39,755 nt of DNA, from the NCBI GenBank assembly GCA_018667915.1, contig JABIRI010000170.1, forward strand, positions 1 through 39,755, written 5' to 3'. Origin of the DNA: Opitutaceae bacterium (lineage in GTDB: Bacteria; Verrucomicrobiota; Verrucomicrobiia; Opitutales; Opitutaceae). Shown here piece by piece: positions 1 through 6,795 of this stretch. The translations under genes were made by a program, and so were the position numbers. Below the pieces are notes generated by a model that saw only the letters and a program-made list of their open reading frames with translations, was not told where the DNA came from and made no database searches. Within the stretch, counting starts at the first letter, position 1. Every line of letters starts with the position of its first letter.

Positions 1-20
1 ACCAATTTTTCCACAACCCG

Positions 21-47
21 CTGTAGCCGGGGTCGCTGACCCCGGTC
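21..47 (+). repeat. GTAGCCGGGGTC palindromic intergenic repeat, copy 1
   Basis: A short imperfect palindrome in which GCCGGGGTC is followed after a few bases by GACCCCGG. Near-identical copies lie at 23014-23040 and, with an internal insertion, at 4801-4858. A related inverted copy lies at 22963-22987. It resembles a REP-like dispersed element; the function is unknown. Confidence 0.75.
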
Positions 48-48
48 T

Positions 49-90
49 CCTTCTTACTCGTTCTCTTTCTCTTCGAAAACCCGTCTCCCA
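49..90 (+). repeat. CTTACTCGTTCTC intergenic repeat, copy 1
   Basis: Pyrimidine-rich repeat built on TTACTCGTTCTC followed by TTCGAAAACCC and CTCCCA. The same string order recurs at 6578-6628, in part at 12258-12290, and in inverted form at 6725-6767. All copies are intergenic. Confidence 0.7.
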
Positions 91-116
91 GCACACTCGA
101 ATTTCCTCCGCATTCT

Positions 117-183
117 GTCGGGCAAAAAGCCCGACCCACCCTCTCCTCACCCACTCCGACGTGGGTCGGGCTTTACGCCCGAC
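117..183. repeat. nested inverted repeat (GTCGGGC / GCCCGAC)
   Basis: GTCGGGC, five A, then GCCCGACCCAC is mirrored by GTGGGTCGGGC, TTTAC, GCCCGAC. Each half can fold alone, or both can pair as one long hairpin. It lies 45 bases before the first gene of the corrinoid operon. A related half-element lies inside a coding region at 4749-4774. It could be a dispersed repeat or a terminator or attenuator; there is no T-run after it. Confidence 0.7.
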
Positions 184-227
184 AACTCCTGCCTCCAAGC
201 ACCTCCCATTTTTCCCACACCCATTTT

Positions 228-1199
228 ATGAACACCGAATCATCAGCAGCTTCCGTCGTTGCAAACGGATCTGCCCCTCAACTCAAAATCATTGGCGAAC
301 TCATCAACAACGCCTACGGCCGCGCTCGGCGCGCTTGGGAGGCCCGTGATGTAACCGGATTCCAGCACCTCGCCAAACTGCAAGACGATGCCGGAGCTGA
401 ATTCGTAAACCTCAATATCGACGGCACCCAAAAAGTGTCGGTGCGGGTCGAAGAAATGCTCGAATTCCTCCCCACCCTCATTCCCGCCGTGCAAGAGGTC
501 ACCGACGTTTCTCTGAGTTTCGACAATCCCAATATAGCCTACCACCGCGTCGCCCTCGAAGCCTTCGATCGCAGTAAGAGCCGAGGCAAACCGCTCTTCA
601 ATTCCCTTGCCGCTTCTCGCGAAGATCTCGACGACATGATCGCGATGATTGGGGAGCATGACATGCGTTGTATCGTCATGGCCTCCGAATGCTTCCGGCC
701 CGACGGCAGCACCGGCCAAAGCCTCGATCCCCAACAGAGCTACGAGGCCGTCAAACGCTTCGTCGATCTGTTGGTGACCAAGGCAAACCGCACCGTCGAC
801 GACATCATCGTCGATCCCGGTCTCGCTCCCGTCGGCGCCGACACCTATGGACTGGTCAACATCGGTCTGGACACTCTACGCCTGTGCTCCTCCGATCCCG
901 ACCTCAAAGGCCTGCACTATTCCGTCGGACTATCAAATTTCGCCTGGGGCACACCCAAGGCCGTAAAACCTCTACTTGAGCGCGCCTACCTCACCATCGC
1001 CGGCCGCCTCGGGCTCGACTACGCGCTCGCCAACGTCGAAGCCAATGCCACGCCACTCGAATCGGATCATCCGATAATCGCTGAACTGGAAGCGGCTCTC
1101 GAATACGGCCGGACCCAAGACGGTGAGACCGCGGAAGACGCCGGCTTCCGTCAGGCCGAGAAGATCATGGATCTTTGCGCCGACTACATCGACGAATGA
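228..1199 (+). CDS. pterin-binding methyltransferase (methyltetrahydrofolate:corrinoid type)
   Basis: A 323-residue protein of the pterin-binding (dihydropteroate synthase-like TIM barrel) family, as in AcsE, MtgB and the MetH folate domain. These move a methyl group between tetrahydrofolate and a corrinoid protein in the cytoplasm. Seen in the sequence: an N-terminal IIGELINN segment, equivalent to the usual IGERIN start of the barrel; a GAEFVNLNIDG strand near residue 57; SFDNPN, PLFNSLA and IIVDPGLAP strands; and a late YSVGLSNFAWG segment. The length suits a stand-alone enzyme. It is the first gene of a packed operon and its stop overlaps the next start as ATGA. No corrinoid-binding protein or substrate-specific methyltransferase is beside it, so direction and donor are unknown. 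The family call is firm; the exact substrate is not. Confidence 0.85.
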   Translation: MNTESSAASVVANGSAPQLKIIGELINNAYGRARRAWEARDVTGFQHLAKLQDDAGAEFVNLNIDGTQKVSVRVEEMLEFLPTLIPAVQEVTDVSLSFDNPNIAYHRVALEAFDRSKSRGKPLFNSLAASREDLDDMIAMIGEHDMRCIVMASECFRPDGSTGQSLDPQQSYEAVKRFVDLLVTKANRTVDDIIVDPGLAPVGADTYGLVNIGLDTLRLCSSDPDLKGLHYSVGLSNFAWGTPKAVKPLLERAYLTIAGRLGLDYALANVEANATPLESDHPIIAELEAALEYGRTQDGETAEDAGFRQAEKIMDLCADYIDE

Positions 1200-2497
1200 G
1201 TGACGCTAACTCCAGTTCCGACCCCATCACCGAGGTGCTTTCCAGCATCGTCGGGCCGATCTGGCTTAAAGTCGGCCAGATGTTCTGTGGCACCGATCAC
1301 ACGGTTATCGCCGATGCGCACATCGTTTACGACGCCGATGGAATTCGGCACGCCGGTCCCGAATCACCTTCGCGAGATTTGATCCGAATGGGCCAAGAGA
1401 AACCCGACCTATATCTCCCCGACCACACGATCTTGCCCGGGCTGACCGATGCCCACACGCATCTCTTTCTCGAAGGCGGCGAGACCGATCCCGCCAAACG
1501 CTCGGTCTACTTGAAACTCACAGCCGCAGAGCAACTCAATCACGCCCAGTCACGCCTCAAACGCCTCGTCTCCCTAGGAATCACCGCGGTGCGAGAAGCC
1601 GGTGACAAAGCGAGTGTCGGGCTCGCCCTGCAGTCACGCTATTGGTCCAATCAACGCGGTAGCATGCCCTACGTGGATGCACCGGGAGCAGCGATAAATC
1701 ACCACAAACGCTACGGCTCATTCATGGCGCGCCCCACCGAGGAATACGATTCCCCTGCCGCCACCGTGGCCGCCCGAATCGCCGACGGCGCTCACCGCAT
1801 CAAGCTACTCGCTACCGGCATCATCAATTTCGAAAAAGGTGCCGTAACCGCCAAACCACAGATGCCCGCCGAAGAGCTCACCGCGTTCGTCAAAGCGGCG
1901 CGCGAACATGGCAAACAGACCATGGTGCACTGCTCCGGCAACGATGGCGTTGCCAATTGCATTGCCTCCCGGGTCGACACCATCGAACACGGCTACTTCA
2001 TCGACGACGACCAACTCGCTCGTATCCGTGATGCAGATATGGTGTGGGTGCCGACGTTCGCGCCCGTTCAATTTCAAGTCGATCAACCCGACCACATCGG
2101 CTGGTCCAAGCAGGTCTGCACCAACTTGCAACGCATCGTGGGTGCCCATTCTCGCAGCCTCGTGAAAGCGCAAGAACTCGGCGTGCGGGTCGTCGCCGGT
2201 AGTGATGCCGGATCACATGGCGTGGCCCACGGCTGGGGTTTCATCCGGGAACTCGAACTCATGCAGGCCGCCGGTATCTCTGCCGCGCACGTGCTTCACG
2301 CCGCAACCGGCGCCGGTCGTGAGCGGATGGGTTACGCCGAACAATTCGGCGCACTACAAGCTGGCTGCAAATCTCGATTCCTGCTCACCAACCAAGACGT
2401 ATTAAACGACGTCTCGAACTTGCGACGGGCAAAAATTGTCGTCTTTGACGGCACGACCATTTCCACCGGCGACGACGAGTCTCAACCCGGTCTCTAG
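1196..2497 (+). CDS. metal-dependent amidohydrolase (imidazolonepropionase-like)
   Basis: A 433-residue amidohydrolase-superfamily enzyme that hydrolyses C-N or similar bonds using a metal in a TIM barrel. Seen in order: LPGLTDAHTHLF (the HxH metal motif, residues near 90), HRIKLLATG (candidate bridging Lys), MVHCSGN and TIEHGYF (metal His residues), and AGSDAGSH (catalytic Asp). The start at 1196 is chosen because it overlaps the preceding stop as ATGA and precedes a natural MSDANS start; an in-frame ATG 21 bases earlier lies inside the methyltransferase gene. Its position between a pterin methyltransferase and a corrinoid activator suggests it prepares or releases the methylated substrate. 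That is inference; the substrate cannot be read from the sequence. Confidence 0.85.
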   Translation: MSDANSSSDPITEVLSSIVGPIWLKVGQMFCGTDHTVIADAHIVYDADGIRHAGPESPSRDLIRMGQEKPDLYLPDHTILPGLTDAHTHLFLEGGETDPAKRSVYLKLTAAEQLNHAQSRLKRLVSLGITAVREAGDKASVGLALQSRYWSNQRGSMPYVDAPGAAINHHKRYGSFMARPTEEYDSPAATVAARIADGAHRIKLLATGIINFEKGAVTAKPQMPAEELTAFVKAAREHGKQTMVHCSGNDGVANCIASRVDTIEHGYFIDDDQLARIRDADMVWVPTFAPVQFQVDQPDHIGWSKQVCTNLQRIVGAHSRSLVKAQELGVRVVAGSDAGSHGVAHGWGFIRELELMQAAGISAAHVLHAATGAGRERMGYAEQFGALQAGCKSRFLLTNQDVLNDVSNLRRAKIVVFDGTTISTGDDESQPGL

Positions 2498-2506
2498 ACC
2501 CCAACG

Positions 2507-4150
2507 ATGTCCAAAAAAGTCACGATCAATCAACGCGTCGGAGAGTTTGCCGTCGGCACATCCTTATTCGAGGCCGGCGAGGGTCTCGACATCAGTGTGC
2601 CGTCCTCTTGCCGTAAACAAGGCAAGTGTCGCGAGTGTTTGATGGAGATCACCACCGGCATGGAAAGCCTCTCTGCACCCACGGAAGAAGAGGGGCATCT
2701 GAAGGACAATTTCCGGCTCTCCTGCTGCGCGCGCCTGCTGGACGTGCCCGGTGAAATTCAAGCTCACACCATGCGTCGGGCCGAGATCCACATCGAAGAC
2801 GAGGCCATGAACTTGCCGCCGGAAGCGGCCCTCGAGAAGATCGATCCTGCCGTAACCCGGGACGGTGATCGCGTGCTGCTCGACGGCAAAAAAATCGCGA
2901 CGTCGACCGGTCCCTTGGTAGGGCTCGCCATCGACATCGGCACCACGACCGTGGTAATTCGGGCCCTCGACTTGGAGTCTGGCGAAATCATCGCCAGCAC
3001 ATCTCTCGAGAACCCGCAGCGCTTCGGCGGCACGGACGTGATGTCGCGCATAGAGTTCGATACCGATCACAAAGGAAAACTACTTCATCGCACGCTATTG
3101 GGCTACCTGACTCGCGCCATCAAACAGCTACCCGTTGACCCCGAAACCATCTACGAAATCGTTGTCGCCGGAAATCCCACCATGCGGGACTTGTTTCTCG
3201 GTCTAAATGTCAGTTCTATCGGCCAACGTCCCTATCGTTGCCTGAGCGAGAAAGCCTGGCGAGACGGAGAGGCGGACACCACCGCCGTCAGCATACTTGC
3301 CCGCAAACTCCGCCTCCCCTGCCACCCGCAGGCCCGCCTCTATGCGATGCCCGTCGTGAGTGGACACGTTGGCGGTGATGCGGTCGCTTGTTTGCTCGCC
3401 GTCGCCGGAGATCGCAGTGACGAGTTGATCGCCATCATGGACATCGGCACCAACACCGAAGTCTTCATGGGCTACCGCGACAGACTGCTGGCTGCTTCCT
3501 GTCCTGCCGGCCCCGCGTTTGAGGGTCGCGCCATCAGCCAAGGCATGCCCGGGCTCGACGGCGCGATCGAGAAGGTGCACATCAACGACGATGGCGAAAC
3601 GGAGATCGCCGTCATCGGCGACAAAACTCCCGAAGGCATTTGCGGATCAGGATTAATCTCATTGCTGGCCGAGTTAAAGCGCACGGAAATCATGAATACA
3701 TTCGGTCGTCTCGAAGACGACGAATCGGCGTTCGTGGTGGATGAGGCCAACAACATTTCCTTTCTGGAGAGCGATGTGAATGAGCTGGCTCAGGCGAAAG
3801 GTGCGAACGTCGCGGGTTTGAGAATCGTGGCTCAAAGCTATGGCCGCAGCCTTGCTGAGGTGGACAAATTCTACCTCGCCGGCGGCTTCGGCCGTCATCT
3901 CGATATTGAAGCCGCCAAAGAAATCGGACTGATCCCCGATCTGCCCACGGAAAAGATCGTGCAGATCGGAAACGCCGCCATCGAAGGTGCCTGCTTGGCA
4001 CTGTTCTCGGTGAGTCGACGCCGAGATATGGAAGAGCGCGTGAAAACCATCGAACACGTTGAACTCGAAACCGACCCGAACTTCTTCGATCACTTCGTGG
4101 AAGGTTGCCAGTTTCAGCCCTATGGCGTCGACCCGGAGGAAACCACATGA
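2507..4150 (+). CDS. RACE-type corrinoid reductive activator (2Fe-2S plus ASKHA ATPase domain)
   Basis: A 547-residue protein with an N-terminal plant-type ferredoxin domain followed by an actin-like ATPase domain. This is the layout of reductive activators of corrinoid enzymes (RACE, DUF4445), which use ATP to drive inactive Co(II) to Co(I). Cluster cysteines are C35, C41, C44 and C73 or C74 (CX5CX2C...C). The ATPase domain shows GLAIDIGTTTVV near residue 145, MDIGTNTEVF, EGICGSGLIS and YLAGGFGRHLD. It begins nine bases after the amidohydrolase stop and overlaps the next gene as ATGA. Its presence implies that a corrinoid methyl carrier works with this operon even though none is encoded in the window. 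Confidence 0.92.
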   Translation: MSKKVTINQRVGEFAVGTSLFEAGEGLDISVPSSCRKQGKCRECLMEITTGMESLSAPTEEEGHLKDNFRLSCCARLLDVPGEIQAHTMRRAEIHIEDEAMNLPPEAALEKIDPAVTRDGDRVLLDGKKIATSTGPLVGLAIDIGTTTVVIRALDLESGEIIASTSLENPQRFGGTDVMSRIEFDTDHKGKLLHRTLLGYLTRAIKQLPVDPETIYEIVVAGNPTMRDLFLGLNVSSIGQRPYRCLSEKAWRDGEADTTAVSILARKLRLPCHPQARLYAMPVVSGHVGGDAVACLLAVAGDRSDELIAIMDIGTNTEVFMGYRDRLLAASCPAGPAFEGRAISQGMPGLDGAIEKVHINDDGETEIAVIGDKTPEGICGSGLISLLAELKRTEIMNTFGRLEDDESAFVVDEANNISFLESDVNELAQAKGANVAGLRIVAQSYGRSLAEVDKFYLAGGFGRHLDIEAAKEIGLIPDLPTEKIVQIGNAAIEGACLALFSVSRRRDMEERVKTIEHVELETDPNFFDHFVEGCQFQPYGVDPEETT

Positions 4151-4701
4151 CCCTCCCGCATATCGACATATCACCATCGATCGATGTGGACGAGCGCGTC
4201 TTCAAACGCTTCCTGCGTTTTCCGGTCGCCCGCGACTTCGAGGGCGCAGTGGGAGAGAATGCCTCTTGGGCGCGGGAATGGTATACCCAGAACGGGCGTC
4301 CATGGCTGGTCGCGGTCGAGGCCGATGAAACCATTCAACACCTCAGCTCGGACATCTGGCCAGAGGCTCCAAAACTCGGCGTGATCATCGCCAGCGCCGG
4401 TGCCGAGGCTGAACTCGCCGCCGCCGAACATTGGGAGAACGACGAACCCGACCGTTACTACTTTCTCGAGTGCTTCGCTTCGGCCGTGGTCGACGAATTG
4501 CTGACCCGAACCCGCGACGGCTTGGGCGCCGCCAAGCACTACTGCCCCGGTTACCCCGATTGGAGCATCGCCGCCAACATCCCGCTGCTCGCTGCGATCA
4601 AAAACATCACTGAACTTCCCCACACATTAGAAACCTTGGACTCCGGCATGCTCACCCCTAAAAAATCTCAAATCGCCGTCTTCGAACTTCCTTCCGCATG
4701 A
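4147..4701 (+). CDS. stand-alone MetH-activation-domain-like protein
   Basis: A 184-residue protein resembling the cobalamin-dependent methionine synthase activation domain, which binds S-adenosylmethionine and remethylates oxidised cobalamin. The supporting segments are HYCPGYPDWSI near residue 138, which matches the family's R/H-x-PGYP signature, and SGMLTPKKSQIAVF near the C-terminus, equivalent to the family's LTES or LTPxxS segment. It starts with an ATGA overlap on the activator gene and ends with an ATGA overlap on the next gene, so translation is coupled. Small proteins of this kind occur in corrinoid methyltransferase clusters. I am fairly sure of the relationship but not of activity, since the first third is not recognisable. 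Confidence 0.65.
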   Translation: MTLPHIDISPSIDVDERVFKRFLRFPVARDFEGAVGENASWAREWYTQNGRPWLVAVEADETIQHLSSDIWPEAPKLGVIIASAGAEAELAAAEHWENDEPDRYYFLECFASAVVDELLTRTRDGLGAAKHYCPGYPDWSIAANIPLLAAIKNITELPHTLETLDSGMLTPKKSQIAVFELPSA

Positions 4702-5333
4702 GCTCACCCAACGAGAACCCAACGCGATCCCCCGCTAAGGCAGAGACTGTCGGGGATAACGCCCGACCCACGTCCGAAACCAATAATTTCCCAAAGACCC
4801 CTGTAGCCGGGGTCGTCATGGGCGACGAAGCCTTGGCGAAGTCGGCTGACCCCGGTCCGCCCGCTTCTAAGCCCAACGACACCCCGCCCACCTACACCTT
4901 CACTCCGCGCGTCCTCGATCGCTGGTCGAAAAAAAATCTTAAATTCACCGCCTCAGAAACCGACGGCGGCGGATGCGCCGAATTCCGGTTCCACGGCAGC
5001 ACCTGTGGCAACATCGAATTCGATCTGCTCTACCACGTCAAAGTCGGCACCGCCGAAGCGGGTTGGCCGATCCTCGAGCAGCGTTGCGAGCCCGCGCCCC
5101 ACGGCGACGGGCACACCCGCATGTGTTGCTGGCGCGAAAGTTCCGCCATGGTTGAAGGCTGGATGTCCGGAGAGGCCCCCTTGCTCAGCCAGCCCCTAGC
5201 CAACGCCCTCACCTGGGCTCCGGCTAAATCCGCCTCCGGCTGTCTCTGCCACGTCGACGGCCGCATGCACAAATGGAACGCCGTGCTGCAAACCCTTCAC
5301 TTCGCTTTATCAAAAACCACCAACCCATCATAA
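4698..5333 (+). CDS. Cys-rich protein of unknown function with repeat-derived N-terminus
   Basis: A 211-residue protein that I do not recognise. The conserved-looking part starts near residue 65 (TYTFTPRVLDRW) and holds seven cysteines, in GGGCAEFRFHGSTCGN, LEQRCEP, TRMCCWRES and SGCLCHVDG. They could bind metal or a cluster, but no named motif fits. The start overlaps the previous stop as ATGA, which fixes it. Residues 1-60 are low-complexity and coincide with two palindromic repeats (4749-4774 and 4801-4858) that elsewhere in the window are intergenic, so this end looks like repeat invasion of an open reading frame. Its place in the operon links it to corrinoid chemistry by context only. 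Confidence 0.6.
   Translation: MSSPNENPTRSPAKAETVGDNARPTSETNNFPKTPVAGVVMGDEALAKSADPGPPASKPNDTPPTYTFTPRVLDRWSKKNLKFTASETDGGGCAEFRFHGSTCGNIEFDLLYHVKVGTAEAGWPILEQRCEPAPHGDGHTRMCCWRESSAMVEGWMSGEAPLLSQPLANALTWAPAKSASGCLCHVDGRMHKWNAVLQTLHFALSKTTNPS
4749..4774 (+). repeat. GCCCGACCCAC repeat inside a coding region
   Basis: GTCGGGGATAACGCCCGACCCACGTC has the same arms as the intergenic nested repeat at 117-183. Here it is translated in frame near the N-terminus of the Cys-rich protein. Confidence 0.6.
4801..4858 (+). repeat. GTAGCCGGGGTC repeat, enlarged copy, inside a coding region
   Basis: CTGTAGCCGGGGTCG and GGCTGACCCCGGTC, the two arms of the repeat at 21-47, are separated here by about 28 extra bases (ATGGGCGACGAAGCCTTGGC and flanks). 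It sits in frame within the 4698-5333 gene. Confidence 0.7.
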
Positions 5334-5337
5334 TCTC

Positions 5338-5685
5338 ATGAAAACCGAACTCGCCCCCCTCAATCCTGACGTCGAAGAAGCCCTGCGCCCCGAAAAGAAT
5401 GATCGCTCTGGAGTTGGCGTGCACTACGCCGACGCCTACCTCAAGCCGATCAAGAAGCGAATCACCCTACCCGACGGTTCCAAGTTCTCCGCCAAACGTC
5501 GCGGCCTCAAAATTACCCTAGCCCTTGGCACCGAAAAAGGCGAAGGCCTGCTGCGCCGGATCGAAAAAGGCCCTAACCCCGTGGACATGTTCCAAGCCGC
5601 TCTCGAAGAGGCCAACGCCAACTTCGCCGCGAAACTGATCGTGGAAGACGGCAAATTCTGGTTAGAACACGAGGAAGCCAGTTAA
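5338..5685 (+). CDS. small hypothetical protein, last gene of the C1 operon
   Basis: A 115-residue soluble protein with no signal peptide or membrane segment. I do not recognise the family. It is rich in charged residues, with segments such as VHYADAYLKPIKKRITLPDG and GLKITLALGTEKGEGLLRRI. It starts four bases after the preceding stop and is followed 40 bases later by a separate-looking gene. Operon position is the only clue and points to a helper role in the corrinoid pathway. Confidence 0.6.
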   Translation: MKTELAPLNPDVEEALRPEKNDRSGVGVHYADAYLKPIKKRITLPDGSKFSAKRRGLKITLALGTEKGEGLLRRIEKGPNPVDMFQAALEEANANFAAKLIVEDGKFWLEHEEAS

Positions 5686-5725
5686 CCTTTTCCCCCACGG
5701 CTGTTTAACTCTAAACCCTGTCCCC

Positions 5726-6571
5726 ATGTCTGATCCCACTCTCGTCCTCCAAGCCAACCTGTGGAGCTTGACCAACCAACAAAACGCCGATGGCACCGAC
5801 TGGTCCACCGAACAAAAACTCGAAGCCATCAAGGCGGCCGGCTTCGACGCCTGCACGACTGGTATAAATGTCCCCGGCCTCGCCGAAGGACTGGCTGCAA
5901 CCGGCCTCCGCTACGGAGGATTTTTCGATGCAGGCGCAATGGACCACTTCGAGCCCCGTATCGCCAAAGCGCTCTCGCTCGACGATGGCCCCATCAATTG
6001 CCAACTCGCCGATCACGATACATCGGTCCAACAATCCGTGGAGTTGACGATTGGACTCATGGCCGAGGCCGAGAAACAAGGCGCCGAGGTCTACTTAGAA
6101 GTCCATCGCGACACCTGCACCGAGACACCGGAAAAAACCTATGCCATCGCGGAAGGCGTCAAGGCGAAGACCGGCAAATATCCCCGCGTAAATTTCGACT
6201 TCTCACATCCCGCTTCCGTGAAGCATCTGGGACCTTCTAACTACATCGAGCGGCTGTTCGAGAACATTCCCCTTTTCCAGGCCTCGCGCCTGTGGCACAT
6301 GCGCCCCTTTAACGGCCACCACTGCCAAGTTCCGGTAACCGACGGGACCTCAGCCCATTCGCCCGAATACATTGAATTGCGTCCCTTCATCCGCAAAGCC
6401 TTCGACCTCTGGCTGGCCGGCCCGCGTCCCGGCAATGCATTCTGGGCCTGTCCCGAAGTCGGTCCTAAAATCGGCTATGGCCTAAGCTGCTTCCCCGATA
6501 GCTGGCACGAAGCCCAGGAACTCGGCAAAGACCTCCGCGTCCTTTGGGCCGAAGCCCTCGCCGCCGCCTAA
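5726..6571 (+). CDS. sugar phosphate isomerase/epimerase-like TIM-barrel protein
   Basis: A 281-residue protein resembling the xylose isomerase-like TIM-barrel (AP_endonuc_2) family. The pattern is QANLWSL at the first strand, KLEAIKAAGFDACTTG at the first helix-strand unit, GAEVYLEVHRDTCTETPEKT with a likely metal-binding Glu, VNFDFSHP with Asp and His metal-ligand candidates, and a late FWACPEVGP strand. Members isomerise or epimerise sugars, or cleave dehydroshikimate and related compounds, so the substrate is open. It lies 40 bases after the C1 operon on the same strand and may be read from the same transcript. Confidence 0.7.
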   Translation: MSDPTLVLQANLWSLTNQQNADGTDWSTEQKLEAIKAAGFDACTTGINVPGLAEGLAATGLRYGGFFDAGAMDHFEPRIAKALSLDDGPINCQLADHDTSVQQSVELTIGLMAEAEKQGAEVYLEVHRDTCTETPEKTYAIAEGVKAKTGKYPRVNFDFSHPASVKHLGPSNYIERLFENIPLFQASRLWHMRPFNGHHCQVPVTDGTSAHSPEYIELRPFIRKAFDLWLAGPRPGNAFWACPEVGPKIGYGLSCFPDSWHEAQELGKDLRVLWAEALAAA

Positions 6572-6577
6572 TCAGGC

Positions 6578-6628
6578 TCCTCTCTCTTACTCGTTCTTCG
6601 TTCTCGTTCTCGAAACCCTGCCTCCCAG
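6578..6628 (+). repeat. CTTACTCGTTCTC intergenic repeat, copy 2
   Basis: Contains TCTTACTCGTTC, then repeated TTCTCGTTCTCG units and GAAACCCTGCCTCCCA, closely matching 49-90. It pairs with the inverted copy at 6725-6767. Confidence 0.7.
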
Positions 6629-6724
6629 ATCAGCCTTTCATGTATTCGGTAGATCCCATGAGTTGTGCGCTTCAACCGGATTTAAGCATAAATTTACCCC
6701 GAAATCGTTCTCCCAATCCGACCG

Positions 6725-6767
6725 CTTCGAGAACGAGAATGAGTAGGAGTAAGAGAACGAGTAGCCT
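6725..6767 (-). repeat. CTTACTCGTTCTC intergenic repeat, inverted copy
   Basis: Reads CGAGAACGAGAATGAGTAGG on the plus strand, the reverse complement of the repeat core. Together with 6578-6628 it brackets about 100 bases, so the 6572-6795 gap holds a large inverted pair and no gene that I can support. Confidence 0.65.
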
Positions 6768-6795
6768 CTAGATTTTCCGCGATCATTGCTTCCAA

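Noticed and set aside
3690-4334. Antisense open frame opposite the corrinoid activator
   Set aside because: Arg-rich off-frame product spanning two well-supported genes.
4147-4701. The 184-residue protein as the missing corrinoid-binding protein
   Set aside because: No DxHxxG cobalamin-binding motif; its signatures match the MetH activation domain instead.
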